Notes under the pieces: generated by a model
Database searches by the model: none
What the model was told of the DNA's origin: nothing
What the model saw: only the letters and a program-made list of their open reading frames with translations
Source of the DNA: Roseimicrobium sp. ORNL1
GTDB lineage: Bacteria > Verrucomicrobiota > Verrucomicrobiia > Verrucomicrobiales > Verrucomicrobiaceae
DNA: 64,000 nucleotides
Direction of reading: 5' to 3'
Assembly: GCF_011044495.1 (NCBI RefSeq)
Contig: NZ_CP049143.1
Location: 7,812,001-7,876,000 of the forward strand
Part shown: positions 1-7,464 of the stretch, one piece after another
Layout of the letters: the number at the start of each line of letters is the position of its first letter
How positions within the stretch are numbered: position 1 is the first letter of the stretch
Position numbers and translations under genes: made by a program

Positions 1-678
1 ATAGCCGGGCACATCCGTGAGGCGGCGCACATTCGTGCCGTCCGCATTCATCACGTAGATGTCCATGAAGTACTGCTTGTCGATCTTCAGGCGCTCCGCG
101 TCGGACGCACTGAGCTGGCCCTCGTACGCCGCGCGATTGCTGGCGAAGACGATCTGCCGGCCATCCGGCGATACCGCGCCCTCGGCATCGTAGCCGGTGG
201 AGCTGGTGAGTTGCGTGAGCTTGTTGTCGGAGAGCGAGTAGGAGAAGAGGTCGAAGTGCTCGTCATAGTCCCACGAATACTTCCGCACGCGGTTGCTCTG
301 GCGTTCCTTGAACTCGGCGTCCTGCTTGGCCTTCGCTTCCGGATCGAGGTGGGTGGAGGCGAAGAGGATGCGATTGCCGTCCGGGTACATCCACGCGCAG
401 GTAGTCTTGCCAAAGCCGGGGGAGACGCGGCGTTGGTCGCCGGTTTCCAGATCCATGAGGTAGATCTGGTAGAAGGGATTGTCCGCCTCGCGCTCGCTCT
501 GGAAGATCATCTTCTTCCCGTCCGCGCTGAAGTAGCCCTCGCCTGCGCGCTTGCCTTCAAAAGTGAGCTGGCGGATGCCGGTCAAAAAAGCCGCCTCGTC
601 CGCCCAGGAAATGGCGGGGGTGAAGAGGGTGGCGGCAGCGGCGAGAAAGGTGGAGGCGAGGAGGTGCGGGGATTTCAT
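1..678 (-). CDS. TolB-like/PD40 beta-propeller secreted protein (partial, runs off left edge)
   Basis: The minus-strand frame begins at an ATG at 678 and stays open to base 1, giving 226 residues of an incomplete protein. Residues 1-26 form a signal peptide (MKSPHLLAS, a hydrophobic Ala/Leu core, then SWA before DE). After it come PD40-type blades: FSADGKKMIFQSERE near residue 50, MYPDGNRILFAS near 100, VSPDGRQIVFASNR near 175, and a following block ending NADGTNVRRLTDVPG. This spacing is typical of TolB-like WD40 propellers exported to the periplasm, which usually bind proteins or carry a downstream peptidase or amidohydrolase domain. The C-terminus lies outside the window, so any enzymatic domain cannot be judged. 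It is transcribed divergently from secG. Confidence 0.85.
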   Translation of the reverse strand, partial: MKSPHLLASTFLAAAATLFTPAISWADEAAFLTGIRQLTFEGKRAGEGYFSADGKKMIFQSEREADNPFYQIYLMDLETGDQRRVSPGFGKTTCAWMYPDGNRILFASTHLDPEAKAKQDAEFKERQSNRVRKYSWDYDEHFDLFSYSLSDNKLTQLTSSTGYDAEGAVSPDGRQIVFASNRAAYEGQLSASDAERLKIDKQYFMDIYVMNADGTNVRRLTDVPGY

Positions 679-809
679 CTCTTGCGGTACAAGTTCAATA
701 CGGGCCGAGATCTGCGGCTCAACGGGAAAAAACCCTCCGGGTAGCGGGGGCGCAAGGGCGGGTCAGGAAAACGAGGCGGTGGAGTGGTCGGCCGGGGAAT
801 CGGTTTCCC

Positions 810-837
810 TTGCCAAGAGTGCGCACGGTGCCATACT
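810..837 (+). promoter_or_regulatory. possible secG promoter
   Basis: TTGCCA (810-815) and CATACT (832-837) are separated by 16 bases and lie just before the secG ATG at 848. If used, transcription would start near 844 and leave an almost leaderless mRNA. This rests only on consensus resemblance. Confidence 0.3.
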
Positions 838-847
838 GCGACCCCTT

Positions 848-1648
848 ATGTCCATTCTTATCGGTTTCCTCATGGTGCTGACGGCGATCGTCTGTCTGCT
901 CCTCGTCCTCATCGTCCTGATGCAGCGCCCGCGTCAGGAGGGCCTTGGCGCGACCTTCGGCGCTGGGATGATGGACTCCCTGGCTGGCGCTCACGCGACC
1001 AATGTGCTGCAGAAAGGCACTTCCTGGCTCGGTGGCCTGATGTTCTTCCTGACCTTCGTGCTGGCCTCGCTAATGGCGCATAACACCCCCAAGCCCAAGG
1101 GTTCGCTGGCTGGTGACGCCCCTGCCCCTGCCGCCCCCGCACCCGTGACGGCTCCTGTGATCCCCGGCCTGCCTGCTCCGACTTCGGCTCCGGCTGCTCC
1201 TGAAACTCCTGCAGCTACTCCTGCGCCCGCCGCTGCCACGACTCCAGCACCTGCCCCGACCACCCCGGCTCCTGCTGCTGAGAGCAAGCCTGCCGCCGCT
1301 CCGGCTTCCACCCCTGCCCCTGCGGCACCGGCGACTGAGAACAAGCCGGCTGATGCTCCTCCTGCCGCCAAGCCTGCTGACGCAGCTCCGGCACCCGCTC
1401 CTGCCAGCACTCCCGCCCCGGCACCCGCTGCTCCTGCTCCCGAGAACAAGCCTGCTGATGCAGCTCCGGCGGCCCCCGCGCCTGCTCCTGCTCCCGAGAA
1501 CAAGCCTGCTGATGCAGCTCCGGCGGCCCCCGCGCCTGCTCCTGCCCCTGAGAACAAGCCCGCGAGCGAGGCTCCTGTTCCAGCTGCTCCAGTACCGAGC
1601 ACGCCGCCGACGCCTCCGGCTCCCGCCCCTGCCCCTTCGGGTAACTAA
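848..1648 (+). CDS. secG: preprotein translocase subunit SecG with long Pro/Ala tail
   Basis: SecG is the small third subunit of the SecYEG inner-membrane translocon. Residues 1-80 carry the SecG signature: a first hydrophobic helix (MSILIGFLMVLTAIVCLLLV), the conserved loop LIVLMQRPRQEGLGATFG, and a second helix around GGLMFFLTFVLASLMAH. The first ATG sits exactly at the first helix. The protein is 266 residues, whereas SecG is usually 70-130. The remaining roughly 185 residues are a low-complexity tail of Pro and Ala with scattered ENKPADA blocks, including a perfect-looking 54-base tandem duplication. SecG has both termini in the periplasm, so the tail would project there if topology is normal. 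A clear terminator follows. Identity is secure; the tail's role is unknown. Confidence 0.9.
   Translation: MSILIGFLMVLTAIVCLLLVLIVLMQRPRQEGLGATFGAGMMDSLAGAHATNVLQKGTSWLGGLMFFLTFVLASLMAHNTPKPKGSLAGDAPAPAAPAPVTAPVIPGLPAPTSAPAAPETPAATPAPAAATTPAPAPTTPAPAAESKPAAAPASTPAPAAPATENKPADAPPAAKPADAAPAPAPASTPAPAPAAPAPENKPADAAPAAPAPAPAPENKPADAAPAAPAPAPAPENKPASEAPVPAAPVPSTPPTPPAPAPAPSGN
1442..1549 (+). repeat. 54-bp tandem direct repeat inside secG
   Basis: Two adjacent 54-base units begin at 1442 and 1496, each starting gagaacaagcctgctgatgc. A third partial unit starts at 1550. They encode ENKPADAAPAAPAPAPAP in the SecG tail. The period is a multiple of three, so copy-number change would keep the frame. 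Confidence 0.85.
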
Positions 1649-1681
1649 GGGAGGCCAGAGCGACACGAGCGCTTCATTTTC

Positions 1682-1716
1682 AACCGTCCGCAGCCAAGTG
1701 CTCCGGACGGTTTTTT
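1682..1716 (+). terminator. rho-independent terminator of secG
   Basis: Nine-base stem AACCGTCCG (1682-1690) pairs with CGGACGGTT (1704-1712) around a 13-base loop and runs into TTTTTT (1711-1716). Confidence 0.85.
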
Positions 1717-1751
1717 GTCTGGATGCTGCCGACTCAAGGTCCCGCTTCGCG

Positions 1752-1855
1752 GCGGCCCTGGGAGCGCTGGCCTCCGGCCGGCGTATTCCGGTCTGGTATA
1801 TTGCGAGAGTTGGCAACGCAATCCGCCGACGGGACGTCAGCGCTCCCAGGACCGC
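1752..1855. repeat. palindromic intergenic element with mirrored hairpins
   Basis: Arms 1752-1791 and 1816-1855 are inverted copies with most positions identical over 40 bases; both hold CCTGGGAGCGCTG (as complement on the right). Each arm contains its own small hairpin: GGCC-TCC-GGCC on the left, and GACG-GGA-CGTC on the right. The two stems differ in sequence but both still pair, so the changes are compensatory. This resembles a REP doublet. It fills most of the secG-fabI gap. Confidence 0.6.
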
Positions 1856-1948
1856 GTCCGGCAGTTGTCGTGGCCTGTTGTCTAGTGCGTGTCCCGCCAC
1901 TGACGCGGAGTTGCATTCTTGCGGAAGTCGGCCTATGCAAGCCGTCCC

Positions 1949-2725
1949 ATGAACGCCAAACCACTCGAAGGAAAAGTCGGACTCGTCTTCGGAGTCGCCA
2001 ACAAACGCAGCATTGCGTGGGCCATTGCACAGGCCTGGGCGGAGGCGGGTGCGAAGCTGATTTTCAACTATCAGGGCGAGCGCCTGAAGGACAATGTGGA
2101 AGAGCTGGCGGGCACCTTCGGCCCGGATACCCCCCTCTTCCCCTGCGACGTGAGCAAGGACGAAGAAGTGGATGCCTTCTTCAACAAGGTGGGTGAGATC
2201 ACCCCCAAAGTGGACCTCCTCCTGCACAGCGTTGCCTTCGCTCCCAAGGAAGCGCTTGAGGGTGACTTTGTCAGCACCTCCCGCGAGGCTTACCTCACCG
2301 CGCACAACATCAGCGCCTACTCGCTGGTGCACCTCGCCCGCAAGTCCGCTCCTCTCATGACGGACGGTGGCAGCATCATCGCCATGAGCTACTACGGCGC
2401 GGAGAAGGTGGTGCCCCACTACAACGTGATGGGCGTGGCCAAGGCCTCCCTCGAAGCCAGCACGCGCTACCTCGCGTATGACCTGGGCAAGAAAAAGATT
2501 CGTGTGAACTGCATCAGCGCCGGCCCGGTGAACACCCTCGCAGCGCGCGGCATCGCCGGATTCGGCGCCATGCTGAAGCACTATGATGCGCATGCACCGA
2601 TCGGCCGCAGCTGCGAGCCTTCCGAGCTGGGCGCCACTGGTGTCTTCCTCGCCAGCGATGGCGCGGCGTCCATCACCGGACAGGTGCTGTACGTGGACGG
2701 CGGCTACCAGATCATGGGCATGTAA
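1949..2725 (+). CDS. fabI: enoyl-[acyl-carrier-protein] reductase (NADH), FabI
   Basis: FabI performs the last reduction of each fatty-acid elongation cycle, turning trans-2-enoyl-ACP into acyl-ACP in the cytoplasm. The 258-residue length is normal. Residues 9-21 (KVGLVFGVANKRS) match the FabI-type nucleotide loop, in which the usual SDR glycine pattern becomes GVANxRSIAW. The catalytic pair is Tyr158 and Lys165 in the block SYYGAEKVVPHYNVMGVAKA, with the FabI-typical Tyr148/149 just before. The tail VLYVDGGYQIMGM is also family-typical. An upstream in-frame ATG would add ten residues that FabI proteins do not have, so 1949 is preferred. The gene seems monocistronic; the oxidoreductase follows 45 bases later. 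Confidence 0.95.
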   Translation: MNAKPLEGKVGLVFGVANKRSIAWAIAQAWAEAGAKLIFNYQGERLKDNVEELAGTFGPDTPLFPCDVSKDEEVDAFFNKVGEITPKVDLLLHSVAFAPKEALEGDFVSTSREAYLTAHNISAYSLVHLARKSAPLMTDGGSIIAMSYYGAEKVVPHYNVMGVAKASLEASTRYLAYDLGKKKIRVNCISAGPVNTLAARGIAGFGAMLKHYDAHAPIGRSCEPSELGATGVFLASDGAASITGQVLYVDGGYQIMGM

Positions 2726-2770
2726 ATTGAGAGTGTCGCAGCCGGGCCGGAGTGCCTGGCTGCCAATGCC

Positions 2771-3835
2771 ATGTCACCCGCGAGTCCGAGTTCACTGCCC
2801 GTGTTGATTGTGGGCGGTGGGCTCGCGGGGACGGCGGTGGCCTGGCAATGCTGGGCGCGAAGTGTGCCGTTTTTGGTGGTCGATCCGGGAGAAGCGGAGA
2901 CCACCTCGAGAGTAGCTGCCGGACTGGTGACGCCGATCACCGGCCAGCGGCTCAAGGTGAGCTGGCGGTTGGAGGAACTGCTGCCGGAGGCGCGTGCCTT
3001 TTACCAGCGCATGGAGGAGCAAGTGGGTGGAACGTTCTACCACCCCTCCCCCATGGTGCGGCTCTTCAGCAATGAGCGGGAACTGAAATTCTGGGGGTTG
3101 CGCCGCGAGGAGGCAGATATCCAGCGCTGGGCAGACACGACTTCGCCCGATGCCAGCGTGGATGCGTCGGTGTTTCACAATGAACTGGGCGGCTTTGGCC
3201 AGCCGGATGCTGCTTGGTTGGATACGGTGACGTACCTGGCAGCATCAAAGGAGTTTTTCTCCGCGAAGGGTTGCTGGCACACCGGCGCTTTCAAGGATGA
3301 TGAGCTGGATGTCTCCCAGGAGGCGGTGAAATGGCAGGGCAATGTCTACGCCGCCGTCGTCCTTTGTCGCGGTGCGGAAGAACGCCACGACTCACGATTC
3401 TTCCCCTGGCTGCAGTGGGATTGTGCCCGCGGTGTAATTGCAGATGTGCGTGCGGACTATCGCGAGCATCGCATGGTGCAGCGTGGTGGGTGGATGCAGC
3501 CGCGTGGTGATGATGGCATCTACCGCGCGGGCTCGACGTACGAGTTTGATTTCACGCGAAGCCTGGAGGAATCGACGGAGGAACTGCGGGGGAAGTTGCA
3601 GGTGTTGTTGAAGGTGCCGTTTGAGATTCTCTCTTCGCAGACGGGCATCCGGCCGATCGTGAAGCGGCAGCAACTGATCGTGGGGCGACATCCAGTGCAT
3701 GAGCGCGTGTTGATCTTGAATGGGCTTGGTTCCAAGGGCGTGCTGCGCGCGCCGTTTTTCTCACGGATGCTGGTGGAGCATGTGCTCGATGGCGCACCCA
3801 TCGAAGCGGAGGTGGATGTGAGGGCGAATGGGTGA
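2771..3835 (+). CDS. FAD-dependent (DAO family) oxidoreductase, MnmC1-like candidate
   Basis: The 354-residue protein opens with a dinucleotide-binding fold: VLIVGGGLAGTAVAWQ at residues 10-25, an acidic end of beta-2 (VVDPGE), and AAGLVTPITGQR near 50. A C-terminal second FAD contact reads GSKGVLRAPFF, and the segment TGIRPIVKRQQLIVG resembles the late DAO motif. No signal peptide is seen, so it should be cytoplasmic. DAO enzymes oxidise C-N bonds; the oxidase half of MnmC, which removes the carboxymethyl group from cmnm5U34 of tRNA, belongs here. The next gene on the strand encodes an MnmM-type tRNA methyltransferase, which suggests this role. Family is confident, substrate is inferred from context. 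Confidence 0.75.
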   Translation: MSPASPSSLPVLIVGGGLAGTAVAWQCWARSVPFLVVDPGEAETTSRVAAGLVTPITGQRLKVSWRLEELLPEARAFYQRMEEQVGGTFYHPSPMVRLFSNERELKFWGLRREEADIQRWADTTSPDASVDASVFHNELGGFGQPDAAWLDTVTYLAASKEFFSAKGCWHTGAFKDDELDVSQEAVKWQGNVYAAVVLCRGAEERHDSRFFPWLQWDCARGVIADVRADYREHRMVQRGGWMQPRGDDGIYRAGSTYEFDFTRSLEESTEELRGKLQVLLKVPFEILSSQTGIRPIVKRQQLIVGRHPVHERVLILNGLGSKGVLRAPFFSRMLVEHVLDGAPIEAEVDVRANG

Positions 3836-3845
3836 GCGAAGGGTC

Positions 3846-4048
3846 AAGGAGTGGGGACATTCCTGTCCCCATTGGCGTGTAACGTGGCGATGGGATGCTG
3901 CATCATCGGCAGGTTAGGTCGCAAAGCAGCCAAGCAGCGAAAGCAGCAAAGAAAACTGAACGTGGTACCACGTAGGTAAGGGCGCTGTGGAAGTTTTTGG
4001 ATCAGGTGTATGCATCGCAAAATGGGGGCAGGAATGCCCCCACTCCTT
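3846..4048. repeat. palindromic intergenic element with mirrored hairpins
   Basis: Arms 3846-3870 and 4024-4048 are inverted copies matching at 23 of 25 positions. The left arm folds as GGGGACA-TTCC-TGTCCCC and the right as GGGGGCA-GGAA-TGCCCCC, so the two mismatches are a compensatory A-T to G-C exchange inside the hairpin. The roughly 150 bases between the arms show no gene. It separates the oxidoreductase from the methyltransferase gene. Confidence 0.55.
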
Positions 4049-4103
4049 GAAGGGGTGGCTCGTCAGGGAGCAATTGTGATCGAAGGGTGCACGAAGTTGA
4101 TTC

Positions 4104-4754
4104 GTGAGCGATAGAGTCAGCTTCATTGCTCCCGTGACCTCCGCTTCCAACTCCCCCTTCACCGCCCTCCCCACTGCTGTGCAATGGTCGCATCACATCG
4201 TAGGGCCGCGACTGCGCGTGGGTGACTGGGTGGTAGATGCCACGGCGGGGAATGGTCATGATTCCATCTTCCTCGCGGAGCGTGTGCTCCCCAGTGGACG
4301 GGTGTTTACCTTCGACTTGCAGGCCCAGGCGATTGAAAAGACGCGCGAGAATCTCGCGAAGAACGTCACCATTCAGCAACTGGCAGAGGTCACGCTTTTC
4401 CAGGCCGGACACGAGCGCATGTCGGAGCTTTTGCCAACGGAAGCGCGAGGGCGCTTACGCGCGGTGATGTTCAACTTTGGCTATCTGCCCGGCGGGGACA
4501 AGAAGATCATCACACGGGAGGAGACGTCACTCGCTGCGGTGCGCATCGCATTGGAGTGGCTGGCGGAAGACGGCGTCATGACCATCGTGCTGTATCCGGG
4601 TCATGACGGCGGTCGGGAGGAGGCGAGTGCGGTGCAGTGCCTGATAGCGTCACTGCCCTCCATGGAATTCGAGGCGCAACGCGTGGGCTACCTCAATTTC
4701 CGGCCGACTACACCCTACTGCATTGCGGTGCGGCGACGCGCGGCAAATGCCTGA
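4104..4754 (+). CDS. mnmM: class I SAM methyltransferase, MnmM (YtqB)-type tRNA mnm5s2U34 methyltransferase
   Basis: The protein (216 residues from a GTG start) carries the rRNA_methylase/YtqB signature. The SAM loop is VVDATAGNGHDSIFLAE near residues 43-59, with acidic FDLQAQAIEKT at the end of beta-2. The catalytic region reads FNFGYLPGGDKKIITR, followed by VLYPGHDGG and a C-terminal NFRPTTPYCIAVRR. B. subtilis YtqB/MnmM of this family methylates 5-aminomethyl-2-thiouridine in the wobble position of tRNA. The domain begins close to the GTG, and no in-frame ATG precedes the SAM loop. The preceding FAD oxidoreductase could supply the aminomethyl substrate. Family is secure; the specific tRNA role follows from the family. 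Confidence 0.8.
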   Translation: MSDRVSFIAPVTSASNSPFTALPTAVQWSHHIVGPRLRVGDWVVDATAGNGHDSIFLAERVLPSGRVFTFDLQAQAIEKTRENLAKNVTIQQLAEVTLFQAGHERMSELLPTEARGRLRAVMFNFGYLPGGDKKIITREETSLAAVRIALEWLAEDGVMTIVLYPGHDGGREEASAVQCLIASLPSMEFEAQRVGYLNFRPTTPYCIAVRRRAANA

Positions 4755-4795
4755 CCTGCAAGCGTGAGATTGAGAGGGCGAGGTGTGGAGACGTC

Positions 4796-5230
4796 TCAGG
4801 CGGGCTTGTGACCCATGTTCTCGAACACGGCGGCGAGCGCGGCGTTCAGCTCGTCCATGGTGGCCTTTTCAAGGGCCGGATCGAGCGAGGGTTCCCGGAC
4901 GGGCTCCTGTACCTGGACAAAGTCTTGGGCGGTGAATTCCACGATATTGTTGGGTTGGGAGGGTTTGAACTTGGCGGGCGCTTTCTCGGAAACGGAAACA
5001 GCCACGCTGTGGGCGGAAGATTCGCCCTCGGCGCGGTAGATACGCAGGGTGGGGTCGAAGTCCTTGAGCGATTCCATCCACTGACGGATGGCGGCCAGCT
5101 CTTCGTCCAAGGCACTGAGAACACGGCCGCGGGTCTCTTCCAGAGAAGATTCAAGCTGAGCGAGATGCTCACGCAGAATCATCTTCGCGGCTGGGTGTTG
5201 AGACAAAGCGACGGCGGACTTGGGAGGCAT
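4796..5230 (-). CDS. hypothetical small coiled-coil protein
   Basis: A 144-residue cytoplasmic protein without signal peptide or membrane segment. Residues 10-60 are strongly helical with heptad-like Leu/Ile spacing (MILREHLAQLESSLEETRG, then ALDEELAAIRQWMESL). The middle is polar (KFKPSQPNNIVEF) and the C-terminus returns to helix (KATMDELNAALAAVFENMG). I recognise no family. It lies convergent to the methyltransferase gene and upstream of an AT-rich 190-base gap that also precedes the chaperone-effector block, so a link to secretion is possible but untested. Confidence 0.6.
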   Translation of the reverse strand: MPPKSAVALSQHPAAKMILREHLAQLESSLEETRGRVLSALDEELAAIRQWMESLKDFDPTLRIYRAEGESSAHSVAVSVSEKAPAKFKPSQPNNIVEFTAQDFVQVQEPVREPSLDPALEKATMDELNAALAAVFENMGHKPA

Positions 5231-5419
5231 GACGGCGTTATTTTATTCTAATTACCATAATTTCACAACAATATTTGATGTTTCCGTGTGCGTTAGACAA
5301 CGATTTCGTAAGAGTATTCAAAATATCCAGATAATCGAATAACCCATGTGTTTTGCATGTTTGTCCGTATGTGTGGCGCACTTTTCTGAGCTGCCGGAGA
5401 AATCGCATTTCGTGGGCGC

Positions 5420-5451
5420 AAAAAGTGGGCACCCTTTTGAGGTGCCCACTT
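5420..5451 (-). terminator. rho-independent terminator of the effector gene
   Basis: Eleven-base stem AAGTGGGCACC/GGTGCCCACTT (5423-5433 with 5441-5451) and a run of five T on the minus strand (5424-5420). It ends the minus-strand unit that begins at 7270. The AT-rich stretch 5231-5419 contains no other recognisable feature. Confidence 0.85.
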
Positions 5452-5485
5452 GAGAGAGGCTAAAGCCTGGGTGGTGGCTGCTTAC

Positions 5486-6742
5486 TTACAGGGTGCGGCT
5501 GTTCCGGTTGTTGCCAACCTGCTGTTGCACCTGCTGGCCAACCTGCGGACCGGGAATGTCATCGATATCGCGGCGGATCAGATGATTCCGCTTCAGAATA
5601 GACTCGTTTCCAACGCGCATGTCGATGTCATCCGGATAGCGCTGCTGGAGGTCACCCTGGAAAGTCGTGATCCGGTCGCGCAGTCCTTGTGAGAGCTGTT
5701 GATTGTCCTTCAGTTGCTCCGAGTAGTCATTAAGGAAGCGCACACCACGGGCGGTCTGCAGGCCCTCACCATCGCGGACCATGTTCGAAACGGCCTGGGA
5801 GGGATTCTGGTTGGCCAGTTCCTGGCGGGCGAGCCTTTGGATTGCCTTCCACTCGTCCTTGATGTCATCCGGGATACGCTCCTTACGGCTGCCTGCGAGG
5901 CTGCCCTGACCCTGCGTTTCCAGGAAGGAAAAGGAGTGACCCACCGCCGCCTTGCCGTCATGGGAATTGGCAGAGCGCTTCGGGCCGTTCGGGTCATTCA
6001 CCCTCGGGCTGAATGCCCAGGCGCCATGCGGCTCCATCTTCAGCCAGAGACGGTTCTCTCCCATTTTGAGGTTATTGCTCTGTTCCATGGTGCCGTACAT
6101 CACCGTCTTGCGGCTGTTGGGCAGCATCTCGTCGGGATTCCTCGTGCGACCATAAGCGTCGATGCCGCGATGGGTGCCAACGGCATTCGGGTCATTCTGG
6201 AACTCGTCGATGTGGGACGACTTGCGCTGATACGACTCGGGATTGGTGTCGAGGAAATCCTTGATTCGGTTACCCGGATCCGGGATGTGCATCGAGCCTT
6301 CCACATAGTGGCCGGTGACGCTCTGGGACTGGGCCTGGAGATAGCACATCAGGTCCGTCATGTTCTTCTGCGTGCAGGGAGTGACGGCGGTGCCGGCATC
6401 GATCTGCATCAGAAGTTTTTCGCCGGCGTTGATCTTGTCCTGCATTTCCAGGCGCAGCGTTTCCAGGTTCTTGCCCGGAGGAAGCTTGCTACCCAGGAAG
6501 GTGGCGGGGAATTGTTTGTCCTCACCAGCGATGTTCAGCGTGATGTTCTGGTTGGTCGGCACACGGGTGTAGCCCTTCACATAGTCGTGAAGCTTCTGGA
6601 CACCTTTGGAATAGTAACCGCCGGAGAGCTTGTCCGCCAGCTTGCGACCGAGCGTGGTGAGGGTGTAGCCGGCTACATGAAAGCCGACGCGGACCTTCTT
6701 CAGGCCTGAGTGGTTGGGATTGGCGTCTGTGTTTGAGGGCAT
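5486..6742 (-). CDS. candidate type III secretion effector (unknown domain)
   Basis: A 418-residue soluble protein with no Sec signal and no membrane segment. The first 15 residues are polar and rich in Ser, Asn, Thr and Pro (MPSNTDANPNHSG), as type III secretion signals usually are, and the tail is Gln/Asn-rich (QQVQQQVGNNRNSRTL). The middle holds two cysteines (VTPCTQKN and DLMCYLQAQ), a conserved-looking block RLWLKMEPHGAWAFSP, and a histidine in AAVGHSFSF, which could form an active site, though no known effector fold was recognised. It lies 57 bases downstream of a CesT-like chaperone gene in one unit ending at a strong terminator. Calling it an effector rests on that arrangement. Confidence 0.6.
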   Translation of the reverse strand: MPSNTDANPNHSGLKKVRVGFHVAGYTLTTLGRKLADKLSGGYYSKGVQKLHDYVKGYTRVPTNQNITLNIAGEDKQFPATFLGSKLPPGKNLETLRLEMQDKINAGEKLLMQIDAGTAVTPCTQKNMTDLMCYLQAQSQSVTGHYVEGSMHIPDPGNRIKDFLDTNPESYQRKSSHIDEFQNDPNAVGTHRGIDAYGRTRNPDEMLPNSRKTVMYGTMEQSNNLKMGENRLWLKMEPHGAWAFSPRVNDPNGPKRSANSHDGKAAVGHSFSFLETQGQGSLAGSRKERIPDDIKDEWKAIQRLARQELANQNPSQAVSNMVRDGEGLQTARGVRFLNDYSEQLKDNQQLSQGLRDRITTFQGDLQQRYPDDIDMRVGNESILKRNHLIRRDIDDIPGPQVGQQVQQQVGNNRNSRTL

Positions 6743-6799
6743 GACAGGGAAAGTTGGAAGTTAAGACACTGAGAAAAACAGATGTGAGTGGGTGTGGGA

Positions 6800-7270
6800 T
6801 TACAGCGAGTCGCGGACGGAGCGCGCCGACAGGACCTCCGCACTGGGATAACCCAGATTCAGACTCTTCTGCCAGTGGCTGGAGACATTGTAGAGTTTGG
6901 CGATGATGTCCTGGATGACCGCCGCGTCGTCGAGAGGAAGGTCGACACGGTAGGACAGCGTGACCAGGCCGGTGTCGGCGTCGAGTCCGAGCGTGCCGCC
7001 TTCGGTCTTGTTCCATTCGTGGTTGGCTTCCAGGAGTTCCTGCAGGGCATTGGCTACTTCATCGGGCTCGAGCGGCAGGGCACCGAGGATCCAGTTCAGG
7101 AAGATGGCGTCCACCACTTCATCGAGGGTGATGATGACGGCGATGTCCTCGTCAAAAGTGAGGGAGCACTGGTTGCTCTCATCCCACTGCAGGGCTGCTT
7201 CTCCTTCCATCGGAAGTGATTCCTGGATGAGGCGGAGCAGGTCAGTGGCGTGTTGGCGGATTTCAGGCAT
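6800..7270 (-). CDS. CesT/Tir-type type III secretion chaperone
   Basis: This 156-residue acidic protein has the size, charge and strand pattern of class I type III chaperones, small cytoplasmic dimers that keep an effector partly unfolded and deliver it to the secretion ATPase. Visible traits are an N-terminal helix (HATDLLRLIQESL), alternating strands CSLTFDEDIAVIITLDE, a helix with EPDEVANALQELLEANHEW, then GGTLGLDADTGLVTLSYRVDLP and a C-terminal helix (DAAVIQDIIAKLYNVSSHW). This matches the CesT family order. It is the first gene of a unit whose next member is the 418-residue candidate effector; chaperone-then-effector order is the classic pairing. No secretion apparatus genes are in the window. 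Confidence 0.75.
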   Translation of the reverse strand: MPEIRQHATDLLRLIQESLPMEGEAALQWDESNQCSLTFDEDIAVIITLDEVVDAIFLNWILGALPLEPDEVANALQELLEANHEWNKTEGGTLGLDADTGLVTLSYRVDLPLDDAAVIQDIIAKLYNVSSHWQKSLNLGYPSAEVLSARSVRDSL

Positions 7271-7341
7271 AAGTTGAGTTGGGTAAGAAAACAGATTGCT
7301 GACAATGGAGGAATTCGGCCTTTCGATTCCAAGGTTAGCAG

Positions 7342-7362
7342 CGACAAGTTAAAATATTGTCG
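7342..7362. promoter_or_regulatory. possible operator upstream of the chaperone gene
   Basis: Inverted repeat CGACAA (7342-7347) and TTGTCG (7357-7362) surrounds an AT-only core, 72 bases before the chaperone start and between it and the AraC gene end. The AT core could hold a -10 element. No regulator is assigned. Confidence 0.3.
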
Positions 7363-7464
7363 TGGAACAATTTGGTGGATCATGGGTTGGATCCGCTGCT
7401 GCATTCTGCAAGGATCGAATAACCCAGACAGCAGGCTGTGGCAGCGGTGCTGGCGCTTGCCTTC

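Noticed and set aside
1442-1603. Tandem repeats considered as a CRISPR-like array
   Set aside because: Units are adjacent without spacers, lie in a coding frame and translate to a uniform Pro/Ala repeat.
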